From contig NW_026705329.1 of NCBI RefSeq assembly GCF_029867415.1, positions 310,001 to 374,000 of the forward strand: a stretch of DNA of 64,000 nt, in the 5' to 3' direction. The position numbers and the translations under genes are program-made. Of the stretch, positions 21,968-31,565 are shown piece by piece (the first letter of the stretch is position 1; each line of letters begins with the position of its first letter). This DNA comes from Vicia villosa. Lineage: Eukaryota > Streptophyta > Magnoliopsida > Fabales > Fabaceae. The notes beneath the pieces are model-generated. The model was not told where the DNA came from and made no database searches. It was given only the letters and a program-made list of their open reading frames with translations.

Positions 21968-23096
21968 ATGGGGAACCTAGTGTTGTACTAAGTTGAATAA
22001 GCATATAACACAATCACACATATGAACAAACATGAACAAATATGCACAAGTACATGAACAAATATGAACAGTTATATATATGACAAAGTGTGTGTATATA
22101 ATGGAGTTTATGAAGGAAATATACCTGTAAGCATGATCCATTTGTATACACAGGGCTCGGGACTCACTCGGGGAGAGGCCCATTGAGTTTATTCAACAGC
22201 TATGTAAACAGGTATTTACAACAGGGCTTGGGACTTATACCTACATGGAGGCCCATGTTTTTTTGGGAAGATTTAAAGAAACCTTCATTTTTGGTTTGTT
22301 ATTCAAAGTTAAAAAGTCAAACTGATCGAGGTATGTACAAAAATGTGTATGTATAAAAAGTGTATGTACAAAAAGGCGTACAATGAAATACCTAATTTCA
22401 TGTACTGGAATGGGTATGTACAAAAGGGGCTTGGGACTTATACCTACATGGAGGCCCATGGTATTTTATAAAACATGGTTGATTGTTTATTTACAAACGC
22501 GTCGTTTCGTCGTTCTGAAAACAGTTTGAAAAGTATTTGAAAAGATTTTATTTTGAAGAAGTTTTATTGTTTAAAAAACTGTACAAAAAGAAAAGAAATG
22601 GGACTTACACTCTCTAATATTCGAGAGGCCCCACTTCGTTTTGAAAATCAATTGATCAATTAAAAAGATTTAATCAAAAAAGAAGTGGTTTATCATTTTG
22701 AAAAAGAATCGCGATCGCTCGTCTTAAAACGATTTGAATTTGACAAAAGTCAACTTAATTAAGTTAAAACAAATTTTAATGTTTAATTAAGACCTAAATG
22801 ATTAGGGTTTGATCACAAAAAATATTTACAAGTGATTAGGTTAAAAATTAAATGAAAAACAATATTTAAAGTATTTAAAAAAACTTAAAAATGTATCATT
22901 TTAAACCTAATTAAAAACATATTAAATAAATCTTTTTTTGTGATTTTTTTTTGATATTGTCAAAATATGTATATTAAATAAGAGGTGTGTAAAAAATGAA
23001 GAAAAAATAAGTTGATTTGATTGGTTAAATTAATTGATGAAGTTGTGAAGAATTTGAAGGAAAAAAGTGATAAAAAATAAGCTTTTGGTCTCACCA

Positions 23097-23158
23097 GGGT
23101 TTGAACCCACGCCCTCTCTCTCACCAGCCAAAACTCTTGCCAACTGAGCCACGCTTGT
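23097..23158 (-). repeat. tRNA-like segment with A and B boxes inside the Ogre-A LTR
   Basis: The minus strand has an A box TGGCTCAGTTGG at 23151-23140 and a B box GGTTCAAACCC at 23107-23097, starting 44 nt apart as in a real tRNA. The acceptor and T stems do not pair well, so it is not a functional tRNA gene. It may be the head of a SINE or a tRNA remnant captured by the LTR. The other LTR has the same copy at 58999-59060. Confidence 0.55.
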
Positions 23159-24104
23159 GGCTTGTAATACATACGCTTCCATTTAATTATATATTAAACT
23201 TAACATTTGAAATTTCTGAATCAAAAATGGCGCCAAGAACACACCTTCAACTGAATTTTGAAAATCTCCAAAATTGTGTTGTTTTGATCAAGTAAAGGGT
23301 CTATCTCACTCGGTTTTTCACGAGGAACATGATGGTGCCCTCATAATTCATTTATTTTTGCTCTAAGGGGGTCAATTTTCGCATGAACATGAAGAACCCT
23401 AGAACTGAAATTCAATGTGAAATCGTGTATGTGCAAGTTATGATGCAATTGATTGAGGGTTAATGATCCTCATAGGTGCAGAAACAAGATGGTATGCTCA
23501 CATTTCATTTATGATGCGTGCAAGTATGAGTTTGAAGTTCATGAGCACTTACCTTAAAAACGGCACAACTGAGAATCGAATTCTTGCTTGGAGGTGTTAC
23601 AGAAGTTGTTTGATGATCTGGATAGCTTCAATGGACCTTATGGAAGGTGTCTGGATGCTTGGAACCATCTGAATTCATCTGGGCATGGCCATGGTACCCG
23701 ATCTGCATAAGCTTCAAGAGTGAATCGAATTTGATGATTCTGAGCTTATTGGCTATATGTGATGGATTGGATAGTTCATATGTGATATATGGATGATGTT
23801 AGAAGTGATAGTTTGGACAGAATTGAGCCTGAATGAAAATTGGCATGATAAGTCTCATGTTATGCATATTTGAGAAGTGAGGTAGTGATTTTGAGTTCTT
23901 GGTGTTTTTGGGGTGTATGGGTGGATCAAACAATTTCCAAATGATGTTTATGAGTTGTGGGAAGCATCATTTTGCTCAGATCTTGCAAGGGATGGAACTT
24001 GCACTTTCTCCTCTTTGAAACTCATGAAACTTGCAATTCAAGAAAGAAGAGAGAAAACCTATAATTGAGAGGTTTTGGTGTGAATTGAAGAGTGGAAATG
24101 ACCT

Positions 24105-24114
24105 CTATTTATAG
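24105..24114 (-). promoter_or_regulatory. TATA box in the Ogre-A 3' LTR
   Basis: Minus strand CTATAAATAG, followed downstream by CT/AC-rich sequence. The copy in the 5' LTR, which would drive the element, is at 60007-60016. Confidence 0.65.
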
Positions 24115-25990
24115 GCCATGAGTTCTGAATGCAGAGCTTTGCAACTTGCTCAAGAATTGGTGATTTGGCATTTGGAGATAAAGTGGAATCTTTACATTTA
24201 ATGCAAATGGTTAAAGTAACTAAACCATGATTATTTTGGCCAAGCTTCTTATCTCTTTCCATTCTGATCTCAAATCAGAAAATATCATTCAATCATTGCT
24301 TCTATGCATCATTACTTGGTCCATTTGGCAATTTGGCTCATAACTTTGGCAAAATGACTTGAAATTTCAAGTGAAAAGCTCACTAATGGCAAAATTCAAA
24401 ACCATAGCTACACTTCAAATTTTTTCATGCTCTTGGACATTTTGGAAAGCTCATATTACACACTTCAAAACCCTAGTTGAAAGTTTCTTCAACATCTTTA
24501 AGGAAATGGGTGAAAAAGATCCATGAACTTTGAAGAAAATGAGATTTCAAGTGAAATTTTCAAAAAGTACCAACTTTGAAGCACCATATCTCTTAAATGG
24601 TTGATCTTATGGAAAAATTTTATATGTGTCAAAGTTGTTTATTGGATCAAAATCTACAACTTTCATGTTGGAAGTTTTTTTCAGTTTGTAGGTGAAATTT
24701 TGAGTTATTCCTCTCCAAAGTTTGGAAAAAACCATGAAAAACACTTAGAAATTTTTCTAAGTATGGAAAGTCAAACTTTTGACTTTTTGATTCTTGATTG
24801 ATTTTCTTGATTTTTCTTGATCAAATGACTTCTCATATCATATATTGATGATTTAAAACTTCAAAAGTCATGGTTGACTAAAATTCCCCAAAAGTCAATG
24901 GTGATATTGTACAGTTGACTTTTTCAGACGAATCGCGTTTCTGGAGATTTCAAATGAAACAGGCTATCCTCACCATATGAATGGTATGAATGGATCACAT
25001 TGAGGTATTAGAGGATATTGAGCCATGGTTTGAGTTGTGGCACCATGTCCTGATTAAAAAGTCAGTTGTTCAGTGCATTAGGTCAAAAACCCTAATTGTC
25101 GACCTGATGAAATTGATGACTGTGGATCTTGAATTGAGATACAATTTCCATTGTATGTTGTCATAGGGATTATTTGAGGATGATTGAAACCTTTGATTGA
25201 CTTCCTGGGGGTTTTTAGGGTTTCCCAAATGTGATCCCTGATTTCAGTCCCTGATAGTTCAAAACCCTGATCTGAGGATTTGTCTGATCAATCTTTGTGT
25301 AGGAGATGTCTTGAGCCAATGGATTAGGTCAAAATGATGCACTTGGGGTCTTGAGGTCATGTCCCAAGTCATTAGATCAAATTCTGAGCAAAAGTCATGA
25401 GTGTGCTGCCTTCAGTTAAAACCCTAATTCAGTCGATTCAAAGCTTTTGAGCTTGTTGAAATGAATCTCTGAGGACCAAATGTTGATTGTTGATGAAGAT
25501 GATTCATTTGAGATGAAGGGAGAACAAAACCCTAATTGATTGTTACTTGTACTGATGAGTGATCTCTTGTTTAAACCCTGCTGAGCACAAGTAGCAAACA
25601 CAAGCTATGCAATTTGTTAGAGATGCAAATGATGCATATGCAATGATATGAGGTGGTATCTTAGGTCAAAAATTGGGGTATGACAGATGCCCCTATTTAA
25701 GTTTCTTCAACCTGAAACATGAAGATTGAAAATCTTCGTTTTGATAGGGTGGAAGAGACTTAAATATCAGAAGACGCGAATTTTGGACCTAAGGTACCAA
25801 AATTGCGAATGATGCAAGGATGTCTTTACCGAGGGATATCAAAACTGACTCCACTGGGGAAAAGAGGTTGGGAAGGATGTCTCAATCCGTTTTAGGGAGA
25901 GAATCTGTTTTGTCTTTTCGGGAAAGCAAGTGTATTCTTCACCGGGGAATGATAGCTTTGTAAGAAAAGCTTACCTATCGACATTACCGA

Positions 25991-26286
25991 CTATCTGCAT
26001 GGGGATAGACTTGTTTAATAATGCGAAGGCGAAGGTATGAAAATGCATTACCGACTATCAGCATGGTGACAGACTTGACAAGGTAAAAAGAGTTTCAAAG
26101 GTTCGGTTAATATTACCGACTATCAACATGGTGATAGACATGTTTAATAATATAACCAGAACAAAAGGTTACCGACTACCAGCCTTGTGATAGTGGTTTT
26201 GAAGACATGATCAATTATCAGCCAAGTGATAAAATGATTCTGGAGACTTTGCTTGGGAAATTACTGGTTGTTCAGCCTTGTGAACA
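25991..26286 (-). repeat. Six covarying hairpins in the Ogre-A 3' UTR
   Basis: Units begin at 25991, 26055, 26120, 26176, 26215 and 26269. Each has a 5-bp stem around an 8-base loop. Stems (plus strand) are CTATC/GATAG, CTATC/GACAG, CTATC/GATAG, CTACC/GATAG, TTATC/GATAA and TGTTC/GAACA. The two plus-strand A-C pairs become G-U in the sense RNA. Loops are TGCATGGG, AGCATGGT, AACATGGT, AGCCTTGT, AGCCAAGT and AGCCTTGT. Two loops equal the LTR loops at 21410-21577. Confidence 0.75.
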
Positions 26287-27010
26287 GTAATAAGGCCCTA
26301 ATTGTCAAATGGTCTTCATGATTGATTTTCTAGAGAGGAAAAGTCTTTTGAAAGAGACATAAGCTGCTCAGATGATGAGGCTATTGCTTATTGTCTGTTT
26401 TTCACAACTCTGTTTGAGGAACCGGAATTTGAATCTCTGGTAAAGACAAGGTTCTAACCAAGAATGAATTGGAAAGAAACAGTCAAACAAGACTTTGTAC
26501 CCAATGAGGAATGAACTCAAATGGGGATTTTCTCCTTTGTTTTGAGAGGAGAAACTAAAGAAACCTTCTTCCACGAGGAATGATCTCAGTGGGGAATTGG
26601 AGAAAGAAGAAGTTATTTCTGCTTATGGGTGACGACCTACTTGAGAGATGACACGTCCATATCTGCTTTTTTTTCTTTTTTGCTTTTTCTCTTTTTTCTT
26701 CTTTTTTTTCTTTTTTTTTCTTTTTTTTTTCTTTTTGAGGATAAATATATCCTAAACAAGTAAGGATTGAAAAATGCAAGAATGCATAAATGATGCAAAT
26801 ATGTATGAATGATGAATGTCATGAATGTAGCATGCATGCTGACGATACTGACAGACAAAGAAGTATATACTAGAGATGGACCGACGTCGCAATACAACCA
26901 GATACTCGGCAAATGTTCTTCAACACGGTGTAGATAGCACGGGTGATGAATGGTGCTGCATGTTTTAGACTTCTCTGGGGAAGATGAGCATCTTTTCTTA
27001 TTGAGATGGA

Positions 27011-27110
27011 AGAACCTCTTCACTGGAGATGGAAAATCTTCGTCACTGGGGATAAAAGACCTTCTTCACTGGGGATAAAAAACCTTCTTCACTGGGGATA
27101 GAAGAGCTTC
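27011..27110. repeat. Direct repeats around CTTCACTGGGGAT
   Basis: About four units of roughly 25-27 bp, each with CTTC and CACTGGGGATAAAA or a variant. No inverted pairing was noticed. Part of the Ogre-A 3' UTR. Confidence 0.7.
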
Positions 27111-27573
27111 GTCCTATGGAGATAGTTGTTGATGTTCCTTCTGTTATTCACCACTCAAAGGAAAGTTTCGCTTTTATTTTGAAAAAGAAAAGTGAAGTAA
27201 ATTCATTTAAAACTTATTTTTTTCTTTTTTGTTTCAAAAGTGAATAACACAATTAAAGCGTCATTTTGCAAGCTAAAAGAAATTAGAGATTGCAAACAAA
27301 TGGGCACAAGGCTCAAATTTATTTAATAGGATGGAAATCAGCTAAAGGCGTGATTCCATGGAGTATTTACAAAAGTTGGAAATGGTAATTATGCGGAAAA
27401 GGCTACATTGAAAGCAATAACCACTATTTCCCCTAACAACTTTGAGTTCCAACTGTGTTTGTCGCTTCAGATTGGCGATGATTTGATCGAAGTTCCTTTG
27501 ATGAAAAAGACCCTTCAGGTGACGAAGTACGGACTGATGCAGTTACTTTGTCATTAATCCCTAATTTTTGCCT

Positions 27574-27717
27574 AGATTGCCCTTTCAGGTTTTCAATCTA
27601 CCAGGATGAATTTTTTCTGTTTATTGTCTCTAATTTTTGCCTGGACCGCCCTTTCGGGTTTTCAGTCCACCGAGACGCTCATTTTTGCCTAAGTCGCCCT
27701 TTGCGGGTTTTCGACTT
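27574..27717 (-). repeat. Three covarying hairpins directly after the Ogre-A pol stop
   Basis: Outer stems AGATTG/CAATCT (27574-27599), GGACCG/CAGTCC (27643-27668) and AAGTCG/CGACTT (27691-27717) enclose a conserved loop CCCTTTCRGGTTTT, with a short CCC/GGG pairing inside. The single plus-strand mismatch (C-A) is a G-U pair in the sense RNA. The nearest hairpin begins 24 nt past the stop codon. A related cluster follows the Ogre-B pol. Confidence 0.8.
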
Positions 27718-27741
27718 ACCGAGCTGTTCTTTTGTTCTTTT

Positions 27742-30700
27742 TTAGACAAAGTATTTCTTGACTGCATCAGCATTCACAGGATGTGGGAGTTCATCACCAT
27801 CCATGGTTGCAAGAGTCATGGCGCCGCCAGAAAATGTTCTTTTGACAACATACGGGCCTTCGTAATTAGGAGACCATTTGCCCCTAGAGTCTGGTTGAAA
27901 AGACAAGATCTTTTTAAGCACGAGGTCGCCTTCTTGAAATTCACGAGGTCGAACCTTTTTGTTGAAGGCTTGTTTCATCCTTGCTTGGTATAACTGTCCA
28001 TGGCAAAGAGCAGTCATACGTTTTTCTTCGATTAAGTTCAACTGATCGTATCTGCTTTGACACCATTCAGCCTCTGATAAATTAGTCTCCATGAGGACTC
28101 TCATTGATGGGATTTCAACTTCTACGGGGAGCACAGCTTCCATGCCGTATACTAGAGAAAAGGGAGTTGCCCCTGTTGAAGTACGCACTGAAGTACGGTA
28201 CCCATGTAAAGCAAATGGCAGCATTTCGTGCCAGTCTTTGTAAGTGACGACCATTTTCTGGACGATCTTCTTAATGTTCTTGTTGGCAGCTTCGACGGCG
28301 CCGTTCATTTTTGGTCTGTAAGGAGAAGAGTTATGATGCTCAATCTTGAATTCCTCACACAATTCTTTCATCATCTTGTTGTTCAAGTTTGAACCATTGT
28401 CAGTAATGATCTTGCTGGGAATACCATATCGGCAAATGATGTTATTCTTGATAAACCTCACAACCACTTGTCTTGTAACATTGGCGTAAGATGCTGCTTC
28501 GACCCATTTGGTGAAGTAATCAATTGCTACCAAGATGAAACGATGACCGTTTGAAGCTTTCGGTTCGATCATTCCAATCATGTCGATACCCCACATGGAG
28601 AAAGGCCATGGAGATGAGAGAACGTTGAGTAGAGTCGGTGGCACATGGATCTTATCTGCGTAGATCTGGCACTTGTGACATCTCTTCACGTGTTTATAAC
28701 AGTCAGATTCCATTGTCAACCAATAGTATCCTGCTCTTAACATTTTCTTGGACATTGCATGCCCGTTTGAATGAGTTCCAAAGGACCCTTCATGCACTTC
28801 ATGCATTAACATGTCTGCTTCGTGTCTATCCACGCATCTGAGCAAAACCATGTCGAAGTTTCTTTTGTATAGCACATCTCCGTTCAGGAAGAAACTGCCA
28901 GAAAGTCTCCTTAGAGTTTTCTTATCTTTGTTTGATGCCCCAAGCGGGTACTCTTGAGTTTGAAGGAAGCGTTTGATGTCGTGGAACCACGGTTTATCAT
29001 CGATGACTGCTTCAGTTGCAAACACATAGGCGGGCCTTTCAAGGCGCGTGATTCTGACTGTAGGCATATCATTCCAATGACTGACTTTGAACATGGAAGA
29101 TAGAGTAGCCAAAGCGTCTGCCATTCGATTCTGATCTCGAGGTATATGATGCAATTCAACCTTGTTGAAGAAAGTCAACAGACGTCTTGCATAATCTCTG
29201 TAAGGAATCAAGCCAGGGTTGTAAGTTTCCCATTTGTCTTTGATTTGGTTGATCACGAGGGCTGAATCTCCATATATGTCTAGGATCTTGATCCTTAAGT
29301 CAATGGCTTCTTCGAGACCCATGATACAAGCTTCATATTCTGCGATGTTGTTGGTACAATCAAATAGCAATCTGGCGGAGAACGGGATATGAGTACCCTT
29401 GGGAGTGATGATGATTGCCCCAATTCCATTGCCAAAAGCGTTTACTGCTCCATCGAAAATTAGGCCCCATCTTGATCCAGGCTCAGGACCTTCTTCAGGT
29501 AATGGTTCGTCACAATCTTTCATCTTCAAGTACAAGACATCTTCATCAGGAAAGTCAAACTTGAGAGATTGATATTCATTAATTGGTTGATGCGCCAAAT
29601 GATCGGCGAGAATGCTTCCTTTGACCGCTTTTTGAGCACGGTACTCAATGTCATATTCGGATAACAGCATTTGCCATCGGGCAATCCTTCCTGTTAATGC
29701 AGGCTTTTCAAAGACATACTTGATCGGATCCATTTTGGAGATTAACCAAGTAGTATTGTTGATCATGTACTGGCGGAGACGTTTTGAAGCCCAAGCCAAA
29801 GCACAACACGTTTTTTCGAGCATGGAGTAACGAGACTCACAGTCTGTGAATTTCTTACTCAAGTAATAGATGGCATGCTCCTTCTTACCGGTTTCATCTT
29901 GTTGTCCAAGCATACAACCCATGGATTCTTCCAACACAGTAAGGTACATGATTAATGGTCTTCCTTTAACTGGAGGAATCAATATTGGTGGTTCTAACAG
30001 GTATTCCTTGATACTGTCAAACGCTTTCTGGCAATCTTCAGTCCATACAACCCCTTGATCTTTGCGGAGAAGCTTGAAAATCGGCCCACAAGTAGCAGTC
30101 ATCTGAGAGATAAATCTGGAGATATAGTTTAATCGTCCGAGAAATCCTCTTACTTGCTTTTCAGTTTTTGGTGCAGGCATCTCTTGAATAGCTCTGACTT
30201 TGTCGGGATCTACTTCAATACCTCTTTGGCTGACAATGAAACCCAAGAGTTTTCCGGATCTAACCCCAAAAGTACATTTGTTAGGATTCAAGCGAAGCTG
30301 ATATTTCCTTAGTCGTTGAAACAACTTCAAAAGGTATTCAATGTGTTCTTCTTCTGTGCTGGACTTGGCTATCATGTCGTCCACATAAACTTCAATTTCT
30401 TTATGCATCATGTCATGAAAGAGAGTAGTCATTGCCCTTTGGTAAGTTGCGCCTGCATTCTTTAATCCAAACGGCATCACTTTGTAGCAAAAGGTACCCC
30501 ATGGGGTGATGAAAGATGTCTTCTCCATGTCTTCAGGAGCCATCTTGATCTGGTTATAACCGGAGAACCCGTCCATGAAGGAAAAGACGTTGAACTTAGC
30601 GGTGTTATCAACCAACATGTCGATATGTGGTAATGGAAAGTCATCTTTTGGACTGGCCTTGTTCAAGTCACGGTAGTCAACACACATTCTGACTTTGCCA

Positions 30701-31215
30701 TCTTTCTTCGGAACTGGCACTATGTTAGCCAACCATTGAGGATACTCAGAGGTGACAAGAAAACCTGCGTCGAGTTGTTTTTGAACTTCCACTTTGATCT
30801 TGTTAGCCATATCAGGGTGAGTCCTTCGCAATTTCTGCTTAACTGGCGGACATTCTGGCTTCAATGGCAAGTAATGCTGAACAATATTGGTATCCAACCC
30901 AGGCATGTCTTGGTAGGACCAGGCGAACACGTCAACATATTCTTTGAGAAGGTCTGTCAACTTACTTTTGATATCAGTATCAAGCAGCGATCCAATGGTC
31001 ACTTCTTTTTTGTCTTCTTCAGAACCCAAGTTGATCTTTTCTAAAGGCTCTTTGTGAGGCAGAATGGCTCTTTCCTCGTGCTTAAGTAATCGAGAGATCT
31101 CGTCCGGGATCTCCTCTTCTTCCTCTTCTTCGGCTTCGAACACAGGAAACTCAAAGTTGGGAGAGGGCATAGGGTTATTGCATTCAATGGGTTTATCAAT
31201 AGTAAATCTGCACAT
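27742..31215 (-). CDS. pol: Ogre-A pol: RT, two RNase H domains, integrase
   Basis: An uninterrupted 1157-codon frame. Domains in order: reverse transcriptase about residues 120-340 with VDYRDLN, FMDGFSGYNQI and catalytic YVDD near 277-280; a retroviral-type RNase H about 410-530 (LIMYLTV, HAIYYLSKKF, ADHLA); a second, archaeal-type RNase H about 583-705 (FDGAVN, AEYEA, GDSALV, MADALA), the mark of the Tat/Ogre clade; integrase with an HHCC zinc site (HEVHEG...CHKC), and a catalytic D, D, E in WGIDMIG, ITDNGS and AVEAANK. The C-terminus has GDLVLKKI and PYVVKRTFSGGAM. The first codons at 31215-31208 are probably intron; coding most likely starts at 31207 after splicing from gag-pro. It looks functional. 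Confidence 0.93.
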   Translation of the reverse strand: MCRFTIDKPIECNNPMPSPNFEFPVFEAEEEEEEEIPDEISRLLKHEERAILPHKEPLEKINLGSEEDKKEVTIGSLLDTDIKSKLTDLLKEYVDVFAWSYQDMPGLDTNIVQHYLPLKPECPPVKQKLRRTHPDMANKIKVEVQKQLDAGFLVTSEYPQWLANIVPVPKKDGKVRMCVDYRDLNKASPKDDFPLPHIDMLVDNTAKFNVFSFMDGFSGYNQIKMAPEDMEKTSFITPWGTFCYKVMPFGLKNAGATYQRAMTTLFHDMMHKEIEVYVDDMIAKSSTEEEHIEYLLKLFQRLRKYQLRLNPNKCTFGVRSGKLLGFIVSQRGIEVDPDKVRAIQEMPAPKTEKQVRGFLGRLNYISRFISQMTATCGPIFKLLRKDQGVVWTEDCQKAFDSIKEYLLEPPILIPPVKGRPLIMYLTVLEESMGCMLGQQDETGKKEHAIYYLSKKFTDCESRYSMLEKTCCALAWASKRLRQYMINNTTWLISKMDPIKYVFEKPALTGRIARWQMLLSEYDIEYRAQKAVKGSILADHLAHQPINEYQSLKFDFPDEDVLYLKMKDCDEPLPEEGPEPGSRWGLIFDGAVNAFGNGIGAIIITPKGTHIPFSARLLFDCTNNIAEYEACIMGLEEAIDLRIKILDIYGDSALVINQIKDKWETYNPGLIPYRDYARRLLTFFNKVELHHIPRDQNRMADALATLSSMFKVSHWNDMPTVRITRLERPAYVFATEAVIDDKPWFHDIKRFLQTQEYPLGASNKDKKTLRRLSGSFFLNGDVLYKRNFDMVLLRCVDRHEADMLMHEVHEGSFGTHSNGHAMSKKMLRAGYYWLTMESDCYKHVKRCHKCQIYADKIHVPPTLLNVLSSPWPFSMWGIDMIGMIEPKASNGHRFILVAIDYFTKWVEAASYANVTRQVVVRFIKNNIICRYGIPSKIITDNGSNLNNKMMKELCEEFKIEHHNSSPYRPKMNGAVEAANKNIKKIVQKMVVTYKDWHEMLPFALHGYRTSVRTSTGATPFSLVYGMEAVLPVEVEIPSMRVLMETNLSEAEWCQSRYDQLNLIEEKRMTALCHGQLYQARMKQAFNKKVRPREFQEGDLVLKKILSFQPDSRGKWSPNYEGPYVVKRTFSGGAMTLATMDGDELPHPVNADAVKKYFV

Positions 31216-31565
31216 GTGATTTATATTTATTTCAGAAAATTTATGAATGCAGGAGTGTATGCAGATTTTTTTTGGAAAAGTTTTTTTTTTTTATTTTGGT
31301 TTTTTAGGATTACCATTTCCAGAAAAAAGCAAAAAATAAAACACATAATGTAGGGAATTCAAAATGACACTTTATTTATGATTCATTTTTGAAACAAAGC
31401 CCTAAACACAAACTCATTTGTCTTGGGCAGGACAAAGAGGGAAACTTTTAAAAACAAAGCCCTATACACAAAGTTATTTGGGCGGAACATTTAAAAGCAA
31501 AGCCCTATAAAACATCTCTCTGCTTTGGGCAAGGCAGGAGGTCAAAATAACAGCGGGGTGATTAC
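31208..31565 (-). other. Predicted intron between Ogre-A protease and RT
   Basis: The donor GTAATC starts at 31565, at the end of the protease frame, and the acceptor TGTGCAG ends at 31208. Splicing removes 358 nt and keeps the frame (phase 2, lysine codon). The sequence between is AT-rich. An intron at this place is known in Ogre elements; the exact sites here are my reading. Ogre-B shows the same arrangement. Confidence 0.7.

Larger units (their letters stand above)
20723..25685 (-). repeat. 3' LTR of Ogre-A (4963 bp)
   Basis: The right-hand 5' LTR copy is at a constant offset of +35902 with no net indel. Differences seen are near 20806, 24231, 25239 and 25398. In element sense the LTR is preceded by AAATAGGGGCATC, the probable polypurine tract. 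The LTR carries hairpin repeats, a tRNA-like segment and a TATA box, listed separately. Open frames in it are identical in both copies and are not genes. Confidence 0.95.
25686..27741 (-). other. Ogre-A 3' UTR
   Basis: About 2 kb between the pol stop and the 3' LTR without a credible gene. It contains three groups of tandem repeats (25991-26286, 27011-27110, 27574-27717) and a T-rich low-complexity tract near 26667-26737. Hypervariable tandem repeats in the 3' UTR are a known property of Tat/Ogre elements. Confidence 0.85.

Noticed and set aside
23097..23158. Functional tRNA gene
   Set aside because: A and B boxes are right, but acceptor and T stems do not pair and it lies in an LTR.
26667..26737. 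T-rich tract as a polymerase III terminator or poly(A) tail of another insertion
   Set aside because: It is interrupted by C and G, and no element end or target duplication was seen beside it.
26637..27023. 128-codon lysine-rich minus-strand frame
   Set aside because: Produced by the T-rich low-complexity tract; no recognisable domain.
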